NCBI RefSeq assembly: GCF_003688555.1
Contig: NZ_REFR01000013.1
Location: 186,001 to 250,000 of the forward strand
Reading direction: 5' to 3'
Length of the DNA stretch: 64,000 nucleotides
Source of the DNA: Eilatimonas milleporae
Lineage (GTDB): Bacteria; Pseudomonadota; Alphaproteobacteria; Sphingomonadales; Kordiimonadaceae
Part shown: positions 15,201-22,877 of the stretch, piece after piece
Layout of the letters: every line of letters starts with the position of its first letter
Numbering within the stretch: the first letter of the stretch is position 1
Translations under genes and position numbers: made by a program
Notes under the pieces: generated by a model
Seen by the model: only the letters and a program-made list of their open reading frames with translations
Database searches by the model: none
What the model was told of the DNA's origin: nothing

Positions 15201-16749
15201 CGGCCACCGCCCGCCGCACCCGGATTTCGCCGCGCACATCGCCGTCAAGCGGACGGTTCAGCCATGCGGACCCGAGACCGAGATCGAACCGGGTCACATC
15301 CACACCCGCCTCAAGGGCGCCGTCGCCGCGCCGCCACCATCCATGGCCGGTCACCGCCAGACCGGCACCTGCCAGAGCGTCGCTTGCTAGGCCGTCGCTT
15401 GCCAGACTGGCGTTTGTCAGACTGTCATTTGTCAGACTGGCGCTGTGCAGCGTGACGCGGTCTTCCGTCATGCCCACCGCAATCGCGCCGTTCAGCGAGC
15501 CAAGCGGCACGCCGCCATAGGCGGCATCGGCGATACGGATATCCGCCTCCACACCAGGACTGCGCGCGGTACCCGACAGGCGTGCGCGCGCTGTCGCGGC
15601 ACCGGTGGAAAAGGACGCCCCCGCCAGATCGGTCACAACAGCCGGCAACGTCACCGTCACCTCCGCCCCGTCAAGGGCCAGCGGGGCGGCCAGGTCCACA
15701 CCGTGACGGATGTGAAGACCGCGGCCGGCGTCGTCCACGGCGATGGTGAGCAAACCGTCGATACCATTCGCCGGTGCGTCTCCGTCGTGCCCGCGCCAGT
15801 CGACACTGATCCGCTGGCGGGCACTTTGCAGCACGCCGCGCAGGGCCGGATGCACCCTTTGCAGCGTCACCGTGCCGTCAAGGGCGGCGCCGTCCCGTCG
15901 CCCCGACAGATCGCCGGACAATACAGCATCCCCTGCCACATCAAGGCGGACATGACCGCGCCAGTCGTCCAGCGGACCGTCCACCGCCAGCCCCATGTCG
16001 AGCACCGGCAGATCCATACCGGCCAGATGGGCGGCCAGATGGGCGGCCAGACTGTTCGGCCCGGTCCCGGCGTCCATATCGGCGCGCACGCGGCCCGTGC
16101 CGGCGTCAAGCACCAGACGTACCGACACCCTGTCGGTATAGGGCACTGCGGCCGCGCCTTCGACGGTCAGGACCAGTCCCGTCTGCGCCCGGCCGTCCAG
16201 CATGGCGGACACCGACCCCTCCGCCTGGACCGCATCGAAAACAAGCCTGTCGATCACCAGCGCGGGGATATGGGGGGCAAAGGGCAGGTCCGTCAGCATG
16301 GACCCATCAATCGGCGTCTCTTCGGCCTCACCCGCTGTGCTGTTCGCTCCGTCTTCATCGCCCTGACCGTCGGGCAGGCGGAACACCGTTGCCGTGGCAA
16401 CGGACAGCTCCCTGACCGACAGGACACCGGACAAAAGGGCGGCGGGCCTCCAGTCCAGCACGACCTGCTCCAGACGTAAGACCGGCTGGTCCTGGCTGTG
16501 AAGGGTCGCCCGGTCCAGCGTCAGCCGGCCCAAAAGCGACCCGGACGCCGCTTCGAACCGCCATTCCAGGCCGTCGCCGGACAGGCGCGCGGCCGCCAGC
16601 GCCAGCGCCCCGTCCCGCGTCCAGGGCATGGCCAGCGCGGACAGGGCCAGTACCGCCAGAACGGCCAGCGCGCCGCTGCCGGCCAGCAGCCGCTTCAGCC
16701 ATGCGGTGGCCCGTCTGCCCGGCACGCTCCTTTTACGCCGCACCGCCAT
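12271..16749 (-). CDS. tamB: Translocation and assembly module TamB
   Basis: 1492 residues, normal for TamB. An N-terminal membrane anchor (about residues 18-45) precedes a very long, repetitive beta-strand region rich in Gly, Asp, Leu and Val, and the C-terminal domain (DUF490) contains the usual RGRFDFAGRQFTLTQGTLAF, DPRLDIRADY, LPEDEILSRILFG and ends in FRIRWRWVY. TamB is an inner-membrane-anchored bridge through the periplasm that works with TamA in outer membrane protein insertion and lipid transport. It starts on the last base of the tamA stop (TGATG), so they are coupled. A short tandem pentapeptide stretch is found near residues 434-463. Confidence 0.93.
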   Translation of the reverse strand: MAVRRKRSVPGRRATAWLKRLLAGSGALAVLAVLALSALAMPWTRDGALALAAARLSGDGLEWRFEAASGSLLGRLTLDRATLHSQDQPVLRLEQVVLDWRPAALLSGVLSVRELSVATATVFRLPDGQGDEDGANSTAGEAEETPIDGSMLTDLPFAPHIPALVIDRLVFDAVQAEGSVSAMLDGRAQTGLVLTVEGAAAVPYTDRVSVRLVLDAGTGRVRADMDAGTGPNSLAAHLAAHLAGMDLPVLDMGLAVDGPLDDWRGHVRLDVAGDAVLSGDLSGRRDGAALDGTVTLQRVHPALRGVLQSARQRISVDWRGHDGDAPANGIDGLLTIAVDDAGRGLHIRHGVDLAAPLALDGAEVTVTLPAVVTDLAGASFSTGAATARARLSGTARSPGVEADIRIADAAYGGVPLGSLNGAIAVGMTEDRVTLHSASLTNDSLTNASLASDGLASDALAGAGLAVTGHGWWRRGDGALEAGVDVTRFDLGLGSAWLNRPLDGDVRGEIRVRRAVAGAALEMTVQADAAGLSGDGLPAIVRRAAGPAPRLTAAARIAPDGAATLDSVRLEGQGVRFDVAGRVDRRAGLALDYNLVADDFAGLLDQPFLSGLAALRVDGRVTGPFARPGLTARASLDLLRIEQVALREIALTLDAPDLTDLRAVPVRLAAGTDFGPLAAGVRVSMGAGDVILDGLSARVASLALDGGLTIGTGGLLGGRIAVETLPDRQREQGGFRGGVLDGTLSALVTVAGRQTVSGPVQEARVTATARDFHAAPPSGPGVSVDAADVAGTIRWGGDGAGAGMGADITLSGDRVRVADLLLTRLEAGTTTRDGATAFTLSANGRYREDFDLTADGSASVTGGDGVAVSLALAGRAGDSMFRMAEPVTIIYGGGYGAVAPFSLSVGDGRIDGRLETGPSGVAASLRVDGLDLADVTPFVPDAGLLRGRASGTVSLTGPLDAPEGAVSLALRDLRLTGAGASQESLSLTLDGTLAGGRLLLSGGTGDEDGSDQKGANGGRLNDDSPNRDTLNGGEGHLGLSLTADVPLALNLADGTVDVPVGMPVRARLRASGDLAPLGGLLRLTDHVATGLADLDVRVGGTIAAPTVNGHLNLTDGRYELLPAGLVLEDLALAGRFTGQGLAVDSLTATDGGSGTVRAAGYIALDDQTQDPVVDMTADLSEMTVLRRPDIAAAASARIGFTRRDGLSSLRGSVTVDALDVKIDSGEDTSFVQIEVTEINAPDDAGNGGGNGAGGAARLDPLRLDLTVDIPNRLFTRGRGLDAEWRGALSVTGTSEAPVIAGTASLVRGRFDFAGRQFTLTQGTLAFDGGEEVDPRLDIRADYAGRAIAAAILVSGRASRPDIRLISEPSLPEDEILSRILFGTSVAELSAVEAVQLASSLSALATGGTSVFDRTRRRLGLDRLSVDRVQGGDADNALVGGKYLTNNIYVEVSTTAAGQATGGIEVDLTKNLSLATRLGTFFDNNFRIRWRWVY
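15362..15450 (-). repeat. 15-bp tandem repeat inside tamB encoding a pentapeptide array
   Basis: About five degenerate 15-bp units code for a run of (A/S)-S/L-T/A-N/D-x pentapeptides (SLTND, SLTNA, SLASD, GLASD, ALAGA). It resembles pentapeptide repeats, which form a beta-helical turn, and interrupts the surrounding TamB strands. Likely a local expansion within the gene. Confidence 0.6.
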
Positions 16750-18665
16750 CAGAATGCCTGCCCTATGCCGATATAAACCTGCACCGCCGGATCGCCGCCC
16801 GCCGGGTCCAACGGGGTGGCGATGTCGAACCGCAGCGGTCCGAAACTGGTATAATAGCGCAGGCCCAGACCCGCCCCCCAGCGAAAGCCGCTCAGCCGCG
16901 GCGAGGCCGTGTCATAAACATTGCCGCCCTCGACAAAGGGCACGACCCCGACCGTATCCGACAGACGCCAGCGCAACTCCGCGCCGACTTCCAGAATGGA
17001 CCGGCCGCCGCGCGGGGTGCCGTCGTCGCTGACCGGGCCGACCTCCTGAAAATTGAACCCCCGGATCGACCCGCCACCGCCGCCGAAAAACCGACGGTTG
17101 GCCGGGATCTCGTTTGTCTCGGCACCATATGTCGCACCGGCACGGGCCCTGAGCGCCACGGTCAGCGGCAGGCAGTCGGCGGGGGTGTAATAGGCGCTGG
17201 CCGTCATCTGCGCCCGATAAAATGTGGTGCTGTCGGTATCCCGGGCGATAAACGGCGTCGCCTTCACGCCGAGCCGCCAGCCCTTTTCCGGGTTGAGCAG
17301 ATCGTCCGCCGTGTCCCACATGACCGACAGCGGCAGGGCCAGCAGTTCAAAGGACTGATCGCTTTCGCTGTCGCGGATGTCGTTGATATCCACCTCCAGC
17401 GCCACGGCGCCGGTCAGATCGCGGCCGATGGGCCGCTCCAGCCCTGCGCGCAGTTCCACACCCTCGGCGGTGAAGGCATCGGTGTCGTCACGGTTCAGAC
17501 TGACCGTGGTGAAAAATATCTGGCCGAAGCGTTGAAAGTGCGGCAGCCGCAAGGCCGCCGTCACGCTCTGGCGGATTTCCGCCCCGCGCGCGGTCAGCGT
17601 CAGGGTCTCGCCGCGGCCGCGCCAGTTGCTGTGCTCCCACACCACATCGCCGCCGATCCCCTCGCTGGTGGCGAAGCCGGCGCTCAGCGACAGGGACCGG
17701 TGGCGCGTTTCCTCAAGGCGGGCCAGCAGCACCGGCGGGCCGTCCGCCGGTGGTTCCATGCTCACCGCGACCAGCCGGAACAGCCCGGTGCGCGACAGCC
17801 GCCGTTCGAACAGGTCCACCTTGTCCTGATCATATATCTCGCCGTCGCGCCAGGGGATCAGCCTGTCCAGATAGGATGCGCGTACACTGACCAGCCCGTC
17901 ATAGCGCGGCCGGCCCAGCGTTACGGCCGCGCCCGGCTCGACCCGCAAGCGCACACTGGCGGTTTCCGTCGCATGGTCCACCACCACGTCCCGCACGCCC
18001 ATGCGTGCATGCGGGAAGCCGTTGCGCATCAACACCCGCGGCACGCGCGCCTCGGCGGCGACAATGTCGCCGGCACGCGCCGGCATGCCGGCGGCAAGGC
18101 GCAGCCCGTCCAGGACCCGGTCCTGCACGGTGACATCCACGGTGCCGTCATAGGCCAGCGTGACATCGGCAATACGGTACACCGATCCGGGATCGACCGT
18201 GAACACCACCTGCCCCGGATGCCGCCCTGTTCCGGCCTGCACCGAGACGCTGGCCCTGTAATATCCCTCCGACCGCAGAAACCGGACAAACATGTCCCGG
18301 TCCCCCTCGGCGCGCAGGCTCAGCGCCGACCGGGAGACCACCGGCTCGCCGTCATCGCCCGACAGCGCCGACAGCGACAGAAGACGCGCCCGCAGCCCGT
18401 TCGGCAGGGTGCCGGCCAGAATGACCTCGATCCCGCCATCGTCCGCCCGCACCGGCACCGCCCACATCAGCAGCACCGCCACCAGCACCGGCAAAAGCAG
18501 CAGCACCGCCACACAGGCCGCCGGCACCGCAGGGCGGTACAGTCCCGTGGCGGCGCCTGCGGCAGGTGCCATGGACGGCCGGGACGGCGCAAACGGCCGG
18601 CGCCCGGTCCTGGCGAGAAAAAGGGGAATGCGTGCGGTCATGAAAAAGCGGTGGCCTCGATCCAA
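16749..18665 (-). CDS. tamA: Outer membrane assembly protein TamA (BamA/Omp85 family)
   Basis: 638 residues. An N-terminal hydrophobic segment (about 45-72) acts as signal or anchor after an unusually long basic stretch; this may mean the true start is further in, but no better ATG with ribosome site is obvious. POTRA-type repeats span about 75-330, and the C-terminal 300 residues form the Omp85 barrel with RFFGGGGGSIRGFNF (the conserved RGF loop motif) near 520 and final GPLRFDIATPLDP and YIGIGQAF ending in Phe. It forms the outer-membrane half of the TAM complex with TamB. Confidence 0.93.
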   Translation of the reverse strand: MDRGHRFFMTARIPLFLARTGRRPFAPSRPSMAPAAGAATGLYRPAVPAACVAVLLLLPVLVAVLLMWAVPVRADDGGIEVILAGTLPNGLRARLLSLSALSGDDGEPVVSRSALSLRAEGDRDMFVRFLRSEGYYRASVSVQAGTGRHPGQVVFTVDPGSVYRIADVTLAYDGTVDVTVQDRVLDGLRLAAGMPARAGDIVAAEARVPRVLMRNGFPHARMGVRDVVVDHATETASVRLRVEPGAAVTLGRPRYDGLVSVRASYLDRLIPWRDGEIYDQDKVDLFERRLSRTGLFRLVAVSMEPPADGPPVLLARLEETRHRSLSLSAGFATSEGIGGDVVWEHSNWRGRGETLTLTARGAEIRQSVTAALRLPHFQRFGQIFFTTVSLNRDDTDAFTAEGVELRAGLERPIGRDLTGAVALEVDINDIRDSESDQSFELLALPLSVMWDTADDLLNPEKGWRLGVKATPFIARDTDSTTFYRAQMTASAYYTPADCLPLTVALRARAGATYGAETNEIPANRRFFGGGGGSIRGFNFQEVGPVSDDGTPRGGRSILEVGAELRWRLSDTVGVVPFVEGGNVYDTASPRLSGFRWGAGLGLRYYTSFGPLRFDIATPLDPAGGDPAVQVYIGIGQAF

Positions 18666-18892
18666 TAACGGACCTCATCATACGGCAAATTCCGGCGAAA
18701 TCATGCCCGGCCGGCCCCCGGTCCGACGGTCGGCATATCCCGAACGCCCCCCGGACGGCAACCGGCAAATACCGCGACCGGCCACGTGCATTTCCCCTTG
18801 CGGACCGCCGGGTCTTAAGGGTAAGAACGGCCCGCACACCGTGGCCACGGGCACGGACACCCTGTCGCGTCCCCGCCCCACGCCGTTGCCAT

Positions 18893-18968
18893 GCCGGTAT
18901 AGCTCAGTTGGTAGAGCAACTGATTTGTAATCAGTAGGTCCCGGGTTCAAATCCTGGTGCCGGCACCA
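18893..18968 (+). tRNA. tRNA-Thr (anticodon TGT)
   Basis: 76 bases with encoded CCA. Acceptor GCCGGTA pairs with TGCCGGC; D arm GCTC...GAGC; anticodon stem CTGAT/ATCAG around loop TTTGTAA with anticodon TGT; T arm CCGGG TTCAAAT CCTGG with the usual TTC. Complete cloverleaf, no intron. Confidence 0.97.
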
Positions 18969-18989
18969 TTCGCCCCTCTGGCTCGACCT

Positions 18990-19029
18990 TAAAAAATTCC
19001 TTAAAATACTGCTTTTATTGAATTTTTTA
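18990..19029. repeat. AT-rich inverted repeat downstream of tRNA-Thr
   Basis: TAAAAAATTC (18990-18999) and GAATTTTTTA (19020-19029) are perfect inverted copies 20 bases apart, 22 bases after the tRNA. It may act as a terminator for the tRNA. I found no second copy of the tRNA 3' end nearby, so there is no evidence of an attachment site. Confidence 0.5.
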
Positions 19030-19557
19030 GGAAACCCTCCATACGCGCCCATCAGAATTCCGCCGGTACGGCCAGGCGTATTTATGACCCCGCGATGCCC
19101 TCACGCGCACTGACCCCAACATACTACCGGCACCGCAGTAAACCGCACCTACCACCGGTTTTGGGGTACAACACCCTGCCGGCACGGCAAACAGCCACTC
19201 CAATAAAAGCAACGGAAATATGTATGCATCATGCATATTTCCAGCCCGCCATACGGGGGGCATAACAGAATAACAGTTCACAGGATGTATAGCTTCGTCG
19301 CCCCATCCCGACCGACATTCCAGGCGGCAGCTTTCCATCCAGGCACAGATATCCAATCCGGCATCGCGACCGAAAGTATTGCGGCTTGTGCCGACGGATA
19401 TGGTCCAGTACCTTCGTCCGGTAAGGCGCGGCCCGCGCCTCCCCCCTCCGGCCGGGGAAGCATGTGACATGCGGGGCAGTCATTTCATCGAACCCACTCT
19501 GTTCGGGCACAGGCATAAGGAGGGATTGCAAGCGCTGCCTGAAAGAGGAGGGTCCAA
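19030..19557. other. Intergenic region between tRNA-Thr and the DnaB-like pseudogene
   Basis: About 530 bases. Apart from one copy of the 29-bp palindromic repeat at 19214-19242 I see no gene. The longest minus-strand frame (19027-19470) crosses this repeat and has no ribosome site or recognisable domain. Confidence 0.5.
19214..19242. repeat. 29-bp palindromic repeat, copy 1
   Basis: Arms GGAAATATG and CATATTTCC flank a centre containing ATGCAT. An identical 29-base sequence is at 29916-29944, preceded by C in both cases and flanked by unrelated DNA. Both are intergenic. Could be a protein-binding site or a REP-like unit. Confidence 0.85.
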
Positions 19558-20261
19558 ATGAAACTGTCCGCACCGGTTTTCCGGTTGAAGCGACGTGCCA
19601 GAACACTGGCGCGTGAGGAAAAAATCCCTTTGCACCAGGCCCTTGACCGTCTCGCACGGCGGGAAGGTTTTCGCGATTAGGGGCATCTGTCCGCGTCGAC
19701 GCCCGGCAACGGCCCGGCCACCGAAATGCTGGCGCGGCTTGATCCGGGCGATCTGGTCCTGCTGGGCGCGCGGCCCGGCCACGGCAAAACGCTGCTGGGT
19801 CTGGAACTGGCCGCGACTGCCGCGCGCGCGGGACGATCCGCCTTCGTCTTCACACTGGAAGACACCGAGGCTGACATATGCGATCGCCTTCAATCGCTTG
19901 GCGCCTGATACGACAATCCCTGACACTCGACACGTCCGACGACATATGCGCGGGGTACATTGTCGACCGCCTTGAACGCGCGCCGGGCGATGTTTTTGCC
20001 GTGATCGATTATCTGCAACTGCTGGACCAAATCCGCCGGCATCCCGAACTTGCCGTTCAGGTGATGCAATTGAAGGCGTTCGCGGATTCCACGGGCGCCA
20101 TCATCGTCACGCTGTCGCAGATTGGCCGGTCCTTCAAGGCCGGAGGCAAACCATTGCCGGAGCTATCCGACATTCGCTTGCCAAATCCGGTCGATCTCTC
20201 GCTCTTCACCCGGACCTGTTTCATGCACGACGGCAAAATCCGGCTTGACCCCAGGCCCTAG
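19558..20261 (+). pseudogene. Decayed DnaB-like ATPase (replicative-helicase-type P-loop protein)
   Basis: A strong ribosome site GAGGAGGG precedes ATG 19558. The first frame gives MKLSAPVFRLKRRARTLARE and EEKIPLHQALDRLARREGFRD, then TAG at 19678 where related proteins have Trp (amber from TGG is one change). Reading past it, the frame continues with LDPGDLVLLGARPGHGKTLL, a Walker A, and FTLEDTEADICDRLQSLGA, then stops at 19906. The rest of the family sequence continues in another frame from about 19920: DTSDDICAGYIVDRL, VFAVIDYLQLLDQ (Walker B) and ITLSQIGRSF up to 20261. So one stop plus one frameshift. Related genes are single proteins of about 230 residues in alphaproteobacteria. Function of intact ones is not established; a helicase-like ATPase. 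Confidence 0.8.
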
Positions 20262-20312
20262 GGCCAGCCTGTTCAGAGACATGGCCTGCCGGCTAAAGCC
20301 GGCAGTGCCCGC

Positions 20313-21164
20313 TCAGGCACTGTCGTCCTGCCCTGGGACGAGCGAGGATTTTGCATGGACAAGGCCGCCTGCGAAAAGACGCCGGATCGGCGGGACGGCC
20401 GAGAGCAGTTTGTAAAGCCGCGTGCGCTTTGGAAACGGATCGGCATAGCTTTGCACGGAGACAGGCTCAAGATACGGGATGGAGTCAATAAAAGCCGGCA
20501 GGCCGTCAACCGTGATCCCCCACGGCATGGGCGGAGCCGTATAGTGCCTGGTCACTTTCATTCCGTTTACTGTTTTCCGCGAAAAATAGGGTGTGATTGT
20601 ATCGAAAAATATCTCGGCGCCGGGAAAACGCCGGGCGATCCGCGTCAGCAATGCGCGGACCTGATCTTCCTCGAAATACATCAAAAGACCGGAGGCACTG
20701 ATGAAAAGCGGCGCGTCGTCGGGCACGGCATCCATCCAGGCCGGGTCGAGCGCCGAACACTCCACCAGCGAGGCGTGCGGATGCGACGGCAACAGGGTCC
20801 GGCGGATACCGATGGCCTCCGGCACATCGACGCTGATCCATCGCAAACGGGGGTGGTCAATCCGCCATAACTGGGTTTCCAGCCCCTCCCCCAGGGCAAC
20901 GACGACCGGTGTGCCGGACGTGCGCGCGAGGAAAGTGTGAATAAGGTCGTCACAGACCCGGGCACGAATGGGATGAAACACCGTCGGTTTGCCGAAACTT
21001 GCGGCAAAGTCATAATCGATCCTGCGCGCCAGATCGGCCGACATCGGATCTTCGATCAGACGGTCCTGGCGCTGCATTTCAGCCGCGCGGTTCCAAAGCG
21101 GCCACAGCATCGTCTCCGGAACACCGGTGAGGTCGACGTGGCAGGCGGGTTCCGGCTTGTTCAT
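20313..21164 (-). CDS. SAM-dependent methyltransferase, LCMT/PPM1-like family
   Basis: 283 residues from ATG 21164. I rejected a start at 21467 because it adds 101 residues of low-quality sequence; GGAAAGG precedes 21164. N-terminal LTGVPETMLWPLWNRAAE, PMSADLARRIDYDF, then VVVALGEGLETQLWRID (SAM-binding, G-E-G in place of G-x-G) and ISVDVPEAI. The block after it, ISASGLLMYFEEDQVRALL, is the family pattern. Members are O-methyltransferases for leucine carboxyl groups or polyketide-type natural products. Substrate here unknown. Confidence 0.85.
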   Translation of the reverse strand: MNKPEPACHVDLTGVPETMLWPLWNRAAEMQRQDRLIEDPMSADLARRIDYDFAASFGKPTVFHPIRARVCDDLIHTFLARTSGTPVVVALGEGLETQLWRIDHPRLRWISVDVPEAIGIRRTLLPSHPHASLVECSALDPAWMDAVPDDAPLFISASGLLMYFEEDQVRALLTRIARRFPGAEIFFDTITPYFSRKTVNGMKVTRHYTAPPMPWGITVDGLPAFIDSIPYLEPVSVQSYADPFPKRTRLYKLLSAVPPIRRLFAGGLVHAKSSLVPGQDDSA

Positions 21165-21570
21165 GGTGCGTGCCTTTCCGGGAAGTGTCCCTATATCTGC
21201 CGGGCCGTTCCACAAGGATCGCTCAAGTAGGCGGGCCGGCCCTTGCTGGTCTGCGGCGCCGCGCTGCCGGCGCAGCCATATCCTGTCATGTCTCGGGCCG
21301 AAGCCTTGTTTTGTTCCGAGACCGAAAAATGAGCCGCCACATTTTAAAGACAGCCTTGCGGATACACTCTGATAACCCGTGCGGGCATTTCCGGTCTTTC
21401 CGCCGCCCTGCCGGCACGCTTCACGCGTTGAAACGGCGGGAACAGCTGATATCCTGTTATACCGCAAAAGCTAATCATTCGCAATTTCATATAAACCATA
21501 TCAAAAAAGGATACACACCCGCCAGTCGGAAGATTTATGAGTGTAGCCGATTTCCATATGCGCGCGGCCC
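21165..21570. other. Intergenic region
   Basis: About 400 bases between two minus-strand genes. AT-rich near 21470-21520, the likely methyltransferase promoter region is close to 21165-21300 but no boxes are clear. No gene seen. Confidence 0.45.
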
Positions 21571-22545
21571 CTACCGGGTCATGGCATCACGCGGCGGCAT
21601 CCCGAATTTACGGCGAAAGGCACTGGAAAAATTGCTTTGATGACGATAGCCGGCGAAATAAGCGGCCTCGGACACCGTCCACCCTTCCTGTTCAAGGCCT
21701 TGCCTGGCCCGGTACAGCCGCGCGTCCCTGAGAAAGGAGAACACCGACTGACCGAATGCGAGCGGGAATTTCGCCTTCAGCACACTGACACTGACGGCGG
21801 CCTCCCGGGCAAGATCGTCCAGCGTAAAGTTGTCACCCGGATTTGCCAGCATCCTGTCGCGCACCAGCAGCATTTTTGCATAATCGCGCCCCGACAGCTT
21901 GTCCTGCCGGGGCCAGGACCGTGCCTGTGTCGCCATAAGGGCACGGGCGAACAGTTCAAGCGCGCAGCTTTCGGCGAGAAGACGGCCGACACCGCCCTGT
22001 GCCGAGGGTGCGGCCAGTTCATCCGCCAAAAGCATTGACCGATGCGACATGGGCAAATGCGCCACCGATGTTGCCTTCAGCGAGGACTCAATCTGCTCGG
22101 CGATCGTCTCATCGGCAAAGTCTTCCGGCCGGGCGCGGACAAGCAGGCACCGGGCCCTCTGCCCGGCACGATACCGGCCGGCCATACGGGCGGCATCCGA
22201 TACTGAAACAACCGAAGCCGTGTTGGCCTCGATAACAAGGCGCCCGTCCGCACCGAACTGGCAGTCGGTCGCCCCATCGCCGAACACCATGGCAATCGTC
22301 AAGGACCGTTCGACAACACCGTCATGCTGACTGTCGCAAAGGCTTTTCAGATCACTGACGCACAGGCTGATGCCACAGGGCAGCGACTGAAACCCGAGGC
22401 TGCCCTCGAACAGCGGCGTATCGTGATCGACGGCGGAGGGTGTGACGCTCAGATCGGTATATGTATAGCCGAACGTCTCAGCCGCATCGGAAAACGCTTT
22501 CTGTGAAAGAGTTCCATTCGCAAGCGCCACGCCATACTCCATCAA
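21571..22545 (-). CDS. AraC-family regulator, PchR-like
   Basis: 324 residues. The C-terminal 100 residues carry two helix-turn-helix motifs: FTLDDLAREAAVSVSVLKAKFPLAFGQSVFSFLRDARL and WTVSEAAYFAGYRHQSNFSSAFRRKFGMPPRD. The N-terminal part contains FQSLPCGISLCVSDL, a short beta-sheet ligand domain as in siderophore-sensing PchR-type activators. It lies beside a TonB receptor and PepSY gene on the minus strand and has a Fur-like site upstream (22665-22683). A role as iron-siderophore responsive activator of this island is inferred. Confidence 0.85.
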   Translation of the reverse strand: MMEYGVALANGTLSQKAFSDAAETFGYTYTDLSVTPSAVDHDTPLFEGSLGFQSLPCGISLCVSDLKSLCDSQHDGVVERSLTIAMVFGDGATDCQFGADGRLVIEANTASVVSVSDAARMAGRYRAGQRARCLLVRARPEDFADETIAEQIESSLKATSVAHLPMSHRSMLLADELAAPSAQGGVGRLLAESCALELFARALMATQARSWPRQDKLSGRDYAKMLLVRDRMLANPGDNFTLDDLAREAAVSVSVLKAKFPLAFGQSVFSFLRDARLYRARQGLEQEGWTVSEAAYFAGYRHQSNFSSAFRRKFGMPPRDAMTR

Positions 22546-22664
22546 CGAATAAAGAGACTTTCCCCGCCCTGCCTGCCACGGACCGGTCCCATTACCCTAT
22601 CATGCCTGTGCCCCATTGCCTTCAGCATGATGCAGAGTTGAGGCAATATAAATTGATATTAAGT

Positions 22665-22683
22665 CTCATTATTTATTTTAACT
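22665..22683. promoter_or_regulatory. Fur-box-like site upstream of the AraC gene
   Basis: The 19 bases match the classical Fur consensus at 13 positions by eye (GATA and TCATTAT are conserved). It is 120 bases before the AraC start, in the AT-rich promoter region. Weak alone; supported by similar sites elsewhere in this island. Confidence 0.4.
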
Positions 22684-22810
22684 GACAGAATATCCCACGC
22701 ACTTGAGACGACATTCGTAAAATACCAGACAGTCTTTAGGGCGAACAATCTTTCAGTCAGTGAGGTTTCAACCGGGTGGCAGAGGCATTCCGCCTCTGAC
22801 CGAAAAGATG

Positions 22811-22870
22811 TTTATGGCCGAAAGAATATTTATGGGCGAAAGAATATTTATGGCCCAAAAATATTCATGG
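22811..22870. repeat. 18-bp tandem repeat downstream of the PepSY gene
   Basis: Units TTTATGGCCGAAAGAATA, TTTATGGGCGAAAGAATA, TTTATGGCCCAAAAATA and a partial TTCATGG. It lies 8 bases past the PepSY stop, in the 330-base gap before the AraC gene. Confidence 0.75.
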
Positions 22871-22877
22871 AAAGCGT

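Noticed and set aside
12163-15390. Two very long plus-strand open frames (453 and 581 codons) over tamB
   Set aside because: They are antisense to a clear TamB coding sequence, have low-complexity Arg/Pro/Gln-rich translations and no ribosome sites. Typical shadows in GC-rich DNA.
19027-19470. 147-codon minus-strand frame after tRNA-Thr
   Set aside because: No ribosome site, no recognisable domain, and it crosses the palindromic repeat, which explains the peptide it shares with the frame at 29774-29992.
18893-20261. Possible integrated element at the tRNA-Thr gene
   Set aside because: No direct repeat of the tRNA 3' end, no integrase or phage genes; only a decayed DnaB-like gene is nearby.
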